DNA of 64,000 nt, taken from Litoditis marina. Taxonomy: Eukaryota > Nematoda > Chromadorea > Rhabditida > Rhabditidae. This document shows positions 49,056 to 59,705 of this stretch, one piece after another (positions within the stretch are counted from its first letter, which is position 1; every line of letters starts with the position of its first letter). The notes below the pieces were generated by a model. That model was not told where the DNA came from and did no database searches. It worked only from the letters and a program-made list of their open reading frames with translations. The stretch lies in assembly GCA_964036275.1 (NCBI GenBank), contig CAXIWQ010000140.1, positions 1 to 64,000 on the forward strand, in the 5' to 3' direction. A program made the translations under genes and the position numbers.

Positions 49056-49332
49056 TTTTAACATTTATATTCGTGATCGCGATGATCGAAACCCCATAAT
49101 GCCTCATTTTCAGGCAAATCCATCGATTTTGAAATTTTTGTTGATTCCGGGTAATTTTTAATTTTTTTTTTAGTCTTTACGTCCTAAAATTACGTCCTTC
49201 GCCCTACAAATACGTCTTCCGCCCTGAAAATACGTCCTCCGTAACGAAAAGTAGACTTTCGCCCCAAAAAGTGAACTTTACGTCCTAAAAAGTGGGCCGC
49301 CCTATTTTTACGCCCCTCAGAGATTCAGGCCC
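49056..49332 (-). repeat. Right inverted arm of element 2
   Basis: This is the reverse complement of 48,644-48,917. It keeps CGCCCTACAAATACG and CGCCCTGAAAATACG, which match the left arm better than the corresponding bases of element 1. Confidence 0.85.
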
Positions 49333-49335
49333 TAG
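49333..49335 (+). repeat. Probable target-site duplication, right (TAG), element 2
   Basis: Same TAG for TTG as at element 1. It is immediately followed by the first base of the long tandem units. Confidence 0.55.
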
Positions 49336-52300
49336 ATAGCCGTATGAACTTCTTTCTGTAGCTGCAAGGCAAAGAGGTAATAACCGCGTTAATTTGTCTT
49401 TTGTGGCTGTGCGCCTTAGAATAGATTGTCGTATCAGGTTTTTGTAGCTGGGAGCAACAGACTTGATAGCCGTATGAACTTTTTTCTGTAGCTGCAAGGC
49501 AAAGAGGTAATAACCGCGTTAAATTGTCTTTTGTGGCTGTGCGCCACAGGATATAAAGTCGCATTAGGTTTTTGTAGTCATGAGCAACAGACTTGAAAGC
49601 TGTATAAACTTTTTTTCTGTAGCTGCAAGGCAAAGAGTCGATAACCACGTTAATTCGTATTTTGTGGCTGTGCGCCACAGAATAGATTGTCGTATTAGGT
49701 TTTTGTAGCTGGGAGCAACAGATTTGATAGCCGTATAAAAAATTTTTCTGTAGCTGCTAGGCAAAGAGTCGATAACCGCGTTAATTCGTATTTTGTGGCT
49801 GTGCGCCACAGAATAGATTGTCGTATTAGGTTTTTGTAGCTGGGAGCAACAGATTTGATAGCCGTATGAAATGTTCTCTGTAACTGCAAGGCAAAGAGTC
49901 AATAACCGCGTTAATTTGTATTTTGTGGCTGTGCGCCACAGAATATAAAGTCGTATTATGTTTTTGTAGTTGGGAGCAACAGACTTGATAGCCGTATGAT
50001 TTTTTTTGTAGCTGCAAGTCAAAATGTCAATAACCGCGTTAATTTGTCTTTTGTGGCTGTGCGCCACAGAATATAAAGTCGTATTAGATTTTTGTAGCCA
50101 TGAGCAACAGACTTGATAGCCGTATAAACTTTTTTCTGTAGCTGCAAGGCAAAGAGGTAATAACCGCGTTAATTTGTCTTTTGTGGCTGTGCGCCACAGA
50201 ATAGATTGTCGTATCAGGTTTTTGTAGCTGGGAGCAACAGACTTGATAGCCGTATTAACTTTTTTCTGTAGCTGCAAAGCAAACAGTCGATAACCGCGTT
50301 AATTCGTATTTTGTGGCTGTGCGCCACAGAATAGATAGTCGTATTAGGTTTTTGTAGCTGGGAGCAACATACTTGATAGCCGTATAAACTTTTTTCTGTA
50401 GCTGCACGGCAAAGAGTCAATAACCGCGTTAATTTGTCTTTTGTGGCTGTGCGCCACAGAATATAAAGTCGTATTAGGTTTTTGTAGCCATGAGCAACAG
50501 ACTTGATAGCCGTATAAACTTTTTTCTGTAGCTGCAAGGCAAAGAGGTAATAACCGCGTTAATTTGTCTTTTGTGGCTGTGCGCCACAGAATAGATAGTC
50601 GTATTAGGTTTTTGTAGCTGGGAGCAACATACTTGATAGCCGTATAAACTTTTTTCTGTAGCTGCACGGCAAAGAGTCAATAACCGCGTTAATTTGTCTT
50701 TTGTGGCTGTGCGCCACAGAATATAAAGTCGTATTAGGTTTTTGTAGCCATGAGCAACAGACTTGATAGCCGTATAAACTTTTTTCTGTAGCTGCAAGGC
50801 AAAGAGGTAATAACCGCGTTAATTTGTCTTTTGTGGCTGTGCGCCACAGAATAGATTGTCGTATCAGTTTTTTGTAACTGGGAGCAACAGACTTGATAGC
50901 CGTATAAACTTTTTTCTGTAGCTGCAAGGCAAAGAGGTAATAACCGCGTTAATTTGTCTTTTGTGGCTGTGCGCCACAGAATATAAAGTCGTATTAGGTT
51001 TTTGTAGCCATGAGCAACAGACTTGATAGCCGTATAAACTTTTTTCTGTAGCTGCAAGGCAAAGAGGTAATAACCGCGTTAATTTGTCTTTTGTGGCTGT
51101 GCGCCACAGAATAGATTGTCGTATCAGGTTTTTGTAGCTGGGAGCAACAGACTTGATAGCCGTATGAACTTTTCTCTGTAGCTGCAAGCCAACAAGTCGA
51201 TAACCGCGATAATTCGTATTTTGTGGCTGTGCGCCACAGAGTAGATTGTCGTATTGGGTTTTTGTAGCTGGGAGCAACAGATTTGATAGCCGTATGGACT
51301 GTTCTCTGTAGCTGCAAGGCAAAGAGTCGATAACCGCGTTAATTCGTATTTTGTGGCTGTGCGCCACAGAATAGTATTAGGTTCTTGTAGCTGGGAGCAA
51401 CATACTTGATAGCCGTATAACCTTTTTCCTGTAGCTGCACGGTAAAGAGTCAATAACCGCGTTAATTTGTCTTTTGTGGCTGTACGCCACAGAATATAAA
51501 GTCGAATTAGGTTTTCGTAGCTGGGAGCAACAGACTTGATAGCCGTATGAACTTTTTTCTGTAGCTGCAAGGCAAAGAGGTAATAACCGCGTTAATTTGT
51601 CTTTTGTGGCTGTGCGCCACAGAATAGATTGTCGTATCAGGTTTTTGTAGCTGGGAGCAACAGACTTGATAGCCGTATGAACTTTTCTCTGTAGCTGCAA
51701 GCCAACAAGTCGATAACCGCGTAAATTCGTAATTTGTGGCTGTGCGCCACTGAATAGATTGTCGTATTAGGTTTTTGTAGCTGGGAGCAACAGACTTGAT
51801 AGCCGTATAAACTTTTTTCTGTAGCTGCTGGGCAAAGAGTCGATAACCGCGTTAATTCGTATTTTGTGGCTGTGCGCCACAGAATAGATTGTCGTATTAG
51901 GTTTTTGTAGCTGGGAGCAACAGATTTGATAGCCGTATGAAATGTTCTCTGTAACTGCAAGGCAAAGAGTCAATAACCGCGTTAGTTTGTATTTTGTGGC
52001 TGTGCGCCACAGAATATAAAGTCGTATTATGTTTTTGTAGTTGGGAGCAACAGACTTGATAGCCGTATGATTTTTTTTGTAGCTGCAAGTCAAAATGTCA
52101 ATAACCGCGTTAATTCGTTTTTGTGGCTGTGCGCCTTAGAATAGATTGTCGTATCAGGTTTTTGTAGCTGGGAGCAACAGACTTGATAGCCGTATGAACT
52201 TTTTTCTGTAGCTGCAAGGCAAAGAGGTAATAACCGCGTTAAATTGTCTTTTGTGGCTGTGCGCCACAGGATATAAAGTCGCATTAGGTTTTTGTAGTCA

Positions 52301-52706
52301 TGAGCAACAGACTTGAAAGCCGTATAAACTTTTTTTCTGTAGCTGCAAGGCAAAGAGTCGATAACCACGTTAATTCGTATTTTGTGGCTGTGCGCCACAG
52401 AATAGATTGTCGTATTAGGTTTTTGTAGCTGGGAGCAACAGATTTGATAGCCGTATAAACTTTTTTCTGTAGCTGCTGGGCAAAGAGTCGATAACCGCGT
52501 TAATTCGTATTTTGTGGCTGTGCGCCACAGAATAGATTGTCGTATTAGGTTTTTGTAGCTGGGAGCAACAGATTTGATAGCCGTATGAAATGTTCTCTGT
52601 AACTGCAAGGCAAAGAGTCAATAACCGGGTTAGTTTGTCTTTTGTGGCTGTGCGCCACAGAATATAAAGTCGTATTATGTTTTTGTAGTTGGGAGCAACA
52701 GACTTG
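49336..52706 (+). repeat. Long HOR unit 1 (3,371 bp, about 26 monomers)
   Basis: Starts ATAGCCGTATGAACTTCTTT directly after the second element. Unit 2 repeats it at an offset of 3,371 bp, including rare marks such as TATAAAAAATTTTTCTG (49,734 and 53,105) and CTGTACGCCACAG (51,481 and 54,852). Its left neighbour is the transposon, whereas units 2 to 4 are preceded by satellite (GTAGTTGGGAGCAACAGACT). Confidence 0.88.
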
Positions 52707-55700
52707 ATAGCCGTATGAACTTCTTTCTGTAGCTGCAAGGCAAAGAGGTAATAACCGCGTTAATTTGTCTTTTGTGGCTGTGCGCCTTAGAATAGATTGT
52801 CGTATCAGGTTTTTGTAGCTGGGAGCAACAGACTTGATAGCCGTATGAACTTTTTTCTGTAGCTGCAAGGCAAAGAGGTAATAACCGCGTTAAATTGTCT
52901 TTTGTGGCTGTGCGCCACAGGATATAAAGTCGCATTAGGTTTTTGTAGTCATGAGCAACAGACTTGAAAGCTGTATAAACTTTTTTTCTGTAGCTGCAAG
53001 GCAAAGAGTCGATAACCACGTTAATTCGTATTTTGTGGCTGTGCGCCACAGAATAGATTGTCGTATTAGGTTTTTGTAGCTGGGAGCAACAGATTTGATA
53101 GCCGTATAAAAAATTTTTCTGTAGCTGCTAGGCAAAGAGTCGATAACCGCGTTAATTCGTATTTTGTGGCTGTGCGCCACAGAATAGATTGTCGTATTAG
53201 GTTTTTGTAGCTGGGAGCAACAGATTTGATAGCCGTATGAAATGTTCTCTGTAACTGCAAGGCAAAGAGTCAATAACCGCGTTAATTTGTATTTTGTGGC
53301 TGTGCGCCACAGAATATAAAGTCGTATTATGTTTTTGTAGTTGGGAGCAACAGACTTGATAGCCGTATGATTTTTTTTGTAGCTGCAAGTCAAAATGTCA
53401 ATAACCGCGTTAATTTGTCTTTTGTGGCTGTGCGCCACAGAATATAAAGTCGTATTAGATTTTTGTAGCCATGAGCAACAGACTTGATAGCCGTATAAAC
53501 TTTTTTCTGTAGCTGCAAGGCAAAGAGGTAATAACCGCGTTAATTTGTCTTTTGTGGCTGTGCGCCACAGAATAGATTGTCGTATCAGGTTTTTGTAGCT
53601 GGGAGCAACAGACTTGATAGCCGTATTAACTTTTTTCTGTAGCTGCAAAGCAAACAGTCGATAACCGCGTTAATTCGTATTTTGTGGCTGTGCGCCACAG
53701 AATAGATAGTCGTATTAGGTTTTTGTAGCTGGGAGCAACATACTTGATAGCCGTATAAACTTTTTTCTGTAGCTGCACGGCAAAGAGTCAATAACCGCGT
53801 TAATTTGTCTTTTGTGGCTGTGCGCCACAGAATATAAAGTCGTATTAGGTTTTTGTAGCCATGAGCAACAGACTTGATAGCCGTATAAACTTTTTTCTGT
53901 AGCTGCAAGGCAAAGAGGTAATAACCGCGTTAATTTGTCTTTTGTGGCTGTGCGCCACAGAATAGATAGTCGTATTAGGTTTTTGTAGCTGGGAGCAACA
54001 TACTTGATAGCCGTATAAACTTTTTTCTGTAGCTGCACGGCAAAGAGTCAATAACCGCGTTAATTTGTCTTTTGTGGCTGTGCGCCACAGAATATAAAGT
54101 CGTATTAGGTTTTTGTAGCCATGAGCAACAGACTTGATAGCCGTATAAACTTTTTTCTGTAGCTGCAAGGCAAAGAGGTAATAACCGCGTTAATTTGTCT
54201 TTTGTGGCTGTGCGCCACAGAATAGATTGTCGTATCAGTTTTTTGTAACTGGGAGCAACAGACTTGATAGCCGTATAAACTTTTTTCTGTAGCTGCAAGG
54301 CAAAGAGGTAATAACCGCGTTAATTTGTCTTTTGTGGCTGTGCGCCACAGAATATAAAGTCGTATTAGGTTTTTGTAGCCATGAGCAACAGACTTGATAG
54401 CCGTATAAACTTTTTTCTGTAGCTGCAAGGCAAAGAGGTAATAACCGCGTTAATTTGTCTTTTGTGGCTGTGCGCCACAGAATAGATTGTCGTATCAGGT
54501 TTTTGTAGCTGGGAGCAACAGACTTGATAGCCGTATGAACTTTTCTCTGTAGCTGCAAGCCAACAAGTCGATAACCGCGATAATTCGTATTTTGTGGCTG
54601 TGCGCCACAGAGTAGATTGTCGTATTGGGTTTTTGTAGCTGGGAGCAACAGATTTGATAGCCGTATGGACTGTTCTCTGTAGCTGCAAGGCAAAGAGTCG
54701 ATAACCGCGTTAATTCGTATTTTGTGGCTGTGCGCCACAGAATAGTATTAGGTTCTTGTAGCTGGGAGCAACATACTTGATAGCCGTATAACCTTTTTCC
54801 TGTAGCTGCACGGTAAAGAGTCAATAACCGCGTTAATTTGTCTTTTGTGGCTGTACGCCACAGAATATAAAGTCGAATTAGGTTTTCGTAGCTGGGAGCA
54901 ACAGACTTGATAGCCGTATGAACTTTTTTCTGTAGCTGCAAGGCAAAGAGGTAATAACCGCGTTAATTTGTCTTTTGTGGCTGTGCGCCACAGAATAGAT
55001 TGTCGTATCAGGTTTTTGTAGCTGGGAGCAACAGACTTGATAGCCGTATGAACTTTTCTCTGTAGCTGCAAGCCAACAAGTCGATAACCGCGTAAATTCG
55101 TAATTTGTGGCTGTGCGCCACTGAATAGATTGTCGTATTAGGTTTTTGTAGCTGGGAGCAACAGACTTGATAGCCGTATAAACTTTTTTCTGTAGCTGCT
55201 GGGCAAAGAGTCGATAACCGCGTTAATTCGTATTTTGTGGCTGTGCGCCACAGAATAGATTGTCGTATTAGGTTTTTGTAGCTGGGAGCAACAGATTTGA
55301 TAGCCGTATGAAATGTTCTCTGTAACTGCAAGGCAAAGAGTCAATAACCGCGTTAGTTTGTATTTTGTGGCTGTGCGCCACAGAATATAAAGTCGTATTA
55401 TGTTTTTGTAGTTGGGAGCAACAGACTTGATAGCCGTATGATTTTTTTTGTAGCTGCAAGTCAAAATGTCAATAACCGCGTTAATTCGTTTTTGTGGCTG
55501 TGCGCCTTAGAATAGATTGTCGTATCAGGTTTTTGTAGCTGGGAGCAACAGACTTGATAGCCGTATGAACTTTTTTCTGTAGCTGCAAGGCAAAGAGGTA
55601 ATAACCGCGTTAAATTGTCTTTTGTGGCTGTGCGCCACAGGATATAAAGTCGCATTAGGTTTTTGTAGTCATGAGCAACAGACTTGAAAGCCGTATAAAC

Positions 55701-56077
55701 TTTTTTTCTGTAGCTGCAAGGCAAAGAGTCGATAACCACGTTAATTCGTATTTTGTGGCTGTGCGCCACAGAATAGATTGTCGTATTAGGTTTTTGTAGC
55801 TGGGAGCAACAGATTTGATAGCCGTATAAACTTTTTTCTGTAGCTGCTGGGCAAAGAGTCGATAACCGCGTTAATTCGTATTTTGTGGCTGTGCGCCACA
55901 GAATAGATTGTCGTATTAGGTTTTTGTAGCTGGGAGCAACAGATTTGATAGCCGTATGAAATGTTCTCTGTAACTGCAAGGCAAAGAGTCAATAACCGGG
56001 TTAGTTTGTCTTTTGTGGCTGTGCGCCACAGAATATAAAGTCGTATTATGTTTTTGTAGTTGGGAGCAACAGACTTG
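52707..56077 (+). repeat. Long HOR unit 2 (3,371 bp)
   Basis: Nearly identical to unit 1 by eye. Its left end matches unit 3 at the same 3,371-bp offset. Inside, the offset to unit 3 changes to 3,630 bp (for example 53,585 to 57,215) because unit 3 has about two extra monomers. Confidence 0.88.
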
Positions 56078-59000
56078 ATAGCCGTATGAACTTCTTTCTG
56101 TAGCTGCAAGGCAAAGAGGTAATAACCGCGTTAATTTGTCTTTTGTGGCTGTGCGCCTTAGAATAGATTGTCGTATCAGGTTTTTGTAGCTGGGAGCAAC
56201 AGACTTGATAGCCGTATGAACTTTTTTCTGTAGCTGCAAGGCAAAGAGGTAATAACCGCGTTAAATTGTCTTTTGTGGCTGTGCGCCACAGGATATAAAG
56301 TCGCATTAGGTTTTTGTAGTCATGAGCAACAGACTTGAAAGCCGTATAAACTTTTTTCCTGTAGCTGCAAGGCAAAGAGTCGATAACCACGTTAATTCGT
56401 ATTTTGTGGCTGTGCGCCACAGAATAGATTGTCGTATTAGGTTTTTGTAGCTGGGAGCAACAGATTTGATAGCCGTATAAACTTTTTTCTGTAGCTGCTA
56501 GGCAAAGAGTCGATAACCGCGTTAATTCGTATTTTGTGGCTGTGCGCCACAGAATAGATTGTCGTATTAGGTTTTTGTAGCTGGGAGCAACAGATTTGAT
56601 AGCCGTATGAAATGTTCTCTGTAACTGCAAGGCAAAGAGTCAATAACCGCGTTAATTTGTATTTTGTGGCTGTGCGCCACAGAATATAAAGTCGTATTAT
56701 GTTTTTGTAGTTGGGAGCAACAGACTTGATAGCCGTATGATTTTTTTTGTAGCTGCAAGTCAAAATGTCAATAACCGCGTTAATTCGTTTTTGTGGCTGT
56801 GCGCCACAGAATAGATTGTCGTATTAGGTTTTTGTAGCTGGGAGCAACAGACTTGATAGCCGTATTAACTTTTTTCTGTAGCTGCAAAGCAAACAGTCGA
56901 TAACCGCGTTAATTCGTATTTTGTGGCTGTGCGCCACAGAAAAGATAGTCGTATTAGGTTTTTGTAGCTGGGAGCAACATAATTGATAGCCGTATAAACT
57001 TTTTTTCTGTAGCTGCACGGCAAAGAGTCAATAACCGCGTTAATTTGTCTTTTGTGGCTGTGCGCCACAGAATATAAAGTCGTATTAGATTTTTGTAGCC
57101 ATGAGCAACAGACTTGATAGCCGTATAAACTTTTTTCTGTAGCTGCAAGGCAAAGAGGTAATAACCGCGTTAATTTGTCTTTTGTGGCTGTGCGCCACAG
57201 AATAGATTGTCGTATCAGGTTTTTGTAGCTGGGAGCAACAGACTTGATAGCCGTATTAACTTTTTTCTGTAGCTGCAAAGCAAACAGTCGATAACCGCGT
57301 TAATTCGTATTTTGTGGCTGTGCGCCACAGAATAGATAGTCGTATTAGGTTTTTGTAGCTGGGAGCAACATACTTGATAGCCGTATAAACTTTTTTCTGT
57401 AGCTGCACGGCAAAGAGTCAATAACCGCGTTAATTTGTCTTTTGTGGCTGTGCGCCACAGAATATAAAGTCGTATTAGGTTTTTGTAGCCATGAGCAACA
57501 GACTTGATAGCCGTATAAACTTTTTTCTGTAGCTGCAAGGCAAAGAGGTAATAACCGCGTTAATTTGTCTTTTGTGGCTGTGCGCCACAGAATAGATAGT
57601 CGTATTAGGTTTTTGTAGCTGGGAGCAACATACTTGATAGCCGTATAAACTTTTTTCTGTAGCTGCACGGCAAAGAGTCAATAACCGCGTTAATTTGTCT
57701 TTTGTGGCTGTGCGCCACAGAATATAAAGTCGTATTAGGTTTTTGTAGCCATGAGCAACAGACTTGATAGCCGTATAAACTTTTTTCTGTAGCTGCAAGG
57801 CAAAGAGGTAATAACCGCGTTAATTTGTCTTTTGTGGCTGTGCGCCACAGAATAGATTGTCGTATCAGTTTTTTGTAACTGGGAGCAACAGACTTGATAG
57901 CCGTATAAACTTTTTTCTGTAGCTGCAAGGCAAAGAGGTAATAACCGCGTTAATTTGTCTTTTGTGGCTGTGCGCCACAGAATATAAAGTCGTATTAGGT
58001 TTTTGTAGCCATGAGCAACAGACTTGATAGCCGTATAAACTTTTTTCTGTAGCTGCAAGGCAAAGAGGTAATAACCGCGTTAATTTGTCTTTTGTGGCTG
58101 TGCGCCACAGAATAGATTGTCGTATCAGGTTTTTGTAGCTGGGAGCAACAGACTTGATAGCCGTATGAACTTTTCTCTGTAGCTGCAAGCCAACAAGTCG
58201 ATAACCGCGATAATTCGTATTTTGTGGCTGTGCGCCACAGAGTAGATTGTCGTATTGGGTTTTTGTAGCTGGGAGCAACAGATTTGATAGCCGTATGGAC
58301 TGTTCTCTGTAGCTGCAAGGCAAAGAGTCGATAACCGCGTTAATTCGTATTTTGTGGCTGTGCGCCACAGAATAGTATTAGGTTCTTGTAGCTGGGAGCA
58401 ACATACTTGATAGCCGTATAACCTTTTTCCTGTAGCTGCACGGTAAAGAGTCAATAACCGCGTTAATTTGTCTTTTGTGGCTGTACGCCACAGAATATAA
58501 AGTCGAATTAGGTTTTCGTAGCTGGGAGCAACAGACTTGATAGCCGTATGAACTTTTTTCTGTAGCTGCAAGGCAAAGAGGTAATAACCGCGTTAATTTG
58601 TCTTTTGTGGCTGTGCGCCACAGAATAGATTGTCGTATCAGGTTTTTGTAGCTGGGAGCAACAGACTTGATAGCCGTATGAACTTTTCTCTGTAGCTGCA
58701 AGCCAACAAGTCGATAACCGCGTAAGTTCGTAATTTGTGGCTGTGCGCCACTGAATAGATTGTCGTATTAGGTTTTTGTAGCTGGGAGCAACAGACTTGA
58801 TAGCCGTATAAACTTTTTTCTGTAGCTGCTGGGCAAAGAGTCGATAACCGCGTTAATTCGTATTTTGTGGCTGTGCGCCACAGAATAGATTGTCGTATTA
58901 GGTTTTTGTAGCTGGGAGCAACAGATTTGATAGCCGTATGAAATGTTCTCTGTAACTGCAAGGCAAAGAGTCAATAACCGCGTTAGTTTGTATTTTGTGG

Positions 59001-59705
59001 CTGTGCGCCACAGAATATAAAGTCGTATTATGTTTTTGTAGTTGGGAGCAACAGACTTGATAGCCGTATGATTTTTTTTGTAGCTGCAAGTCAAAATGTC
59101 AATAACCGCGTTAATTCGTTTTTGTGGCTGTGCGCCTTAGAATAGATTGTCGTATCAGGTTTTTGTAGCTGGGAGCAACAGACTTGATAGCCGTATGAAC
59201 TTTTTTCTGTAGCTGCAAGGCAAAGAGGTAATAACCGTTAAATTGTCTTTTGTGGCTGTGCGCCACAGGATATAAAGTCGCATTAGGTTTTTGTAGTCAT
59301 GAGCAACAGACTTGAAAGCCGTATAAACTTTTTTTCTGTAGCTGCAAGGCAAAGAGTCGATAACCACGTTAATTCGTATTTTGTGGCTGTGCGCCACAGA
59401 ATAGATTGTCGTATTAGGTTTTTGTAGCTGGGAGCAACAGATTTGATAGCCGTATAAACTTTTTTCTGTAGCTGCTGGGCAAAGAGTCGATAACCGCGTT
59501 AATTCGTATTTTGTGGCTGTGCGCCACAGAATAGATTGTCGTATTAGGTTTTTGTAGCTGGGAGCAACAGATTTGATAGCCGTATGAAATGTTCTCTGTA
59601 ACTGCAAGGCAAAGAGTCAATAACCGGGTTAGTTTGTCTTTTGTGGCTGTGCGCCACAGAATATAAAGTCGTATTATGTTTTTGTAGTTGGGAGCAACAG
59701 ACTTG
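56078..59705 (+). repeat. Long HOR unit 3 (3,628 bp, about 28 monomers)
   Basis: Contains an insertion of about 257-259 bp relative to unit 2, around 56.8-57.0 kb. The inserted monomers carry CCACAGAAAAGATAG and CATAATTGATAGCC. It is repeated as unit 4 at an offset of 3,628 bp up to about 61.2 kb. A 2-bp loss at about 59,237 (ATAACCGTTAAATTG) is private. Confidence 0.87.

Larger units (their letters stand above)
48644..49332. mobile_element. Foldback/MITE-like element, copy 2 (689 bp)
   Basis: This is the same 689-bp element with the same insertion point, orientation and flanks as at 37,497. I count four differences between the copies: two substitutions (37,784/48,931 and 38,079/49,226), one T-tract length change and one single-base indel. 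Identical junctions show it is a passenger in a segmental duplication. At two informative arm positions this copy keeps perfect pairing with its left arm. Non-autonomous; no coding frame. Confidence 0.88.
44857..50867 (+). repeat. Segmental duplication containing the element, copy 2
   Basis: This is the larger copy. It includes an extra 1,149-bp unit (45,870-48,167 holds two) and the second foldback element with identical junctions. At the right it diverges from copy 1 near 50,867 (GTTTTTTGTAACTGGG here against GTTTTTGTAGCTGGG there). Confidence 0.86.

Noticed and set aside
37497..49332. Two independent transposon insertions
   Set aside because: Insertion point, flank variants and orientation are the same in both and the copies differ at four places, so duplication of one insertion is the simpler account.
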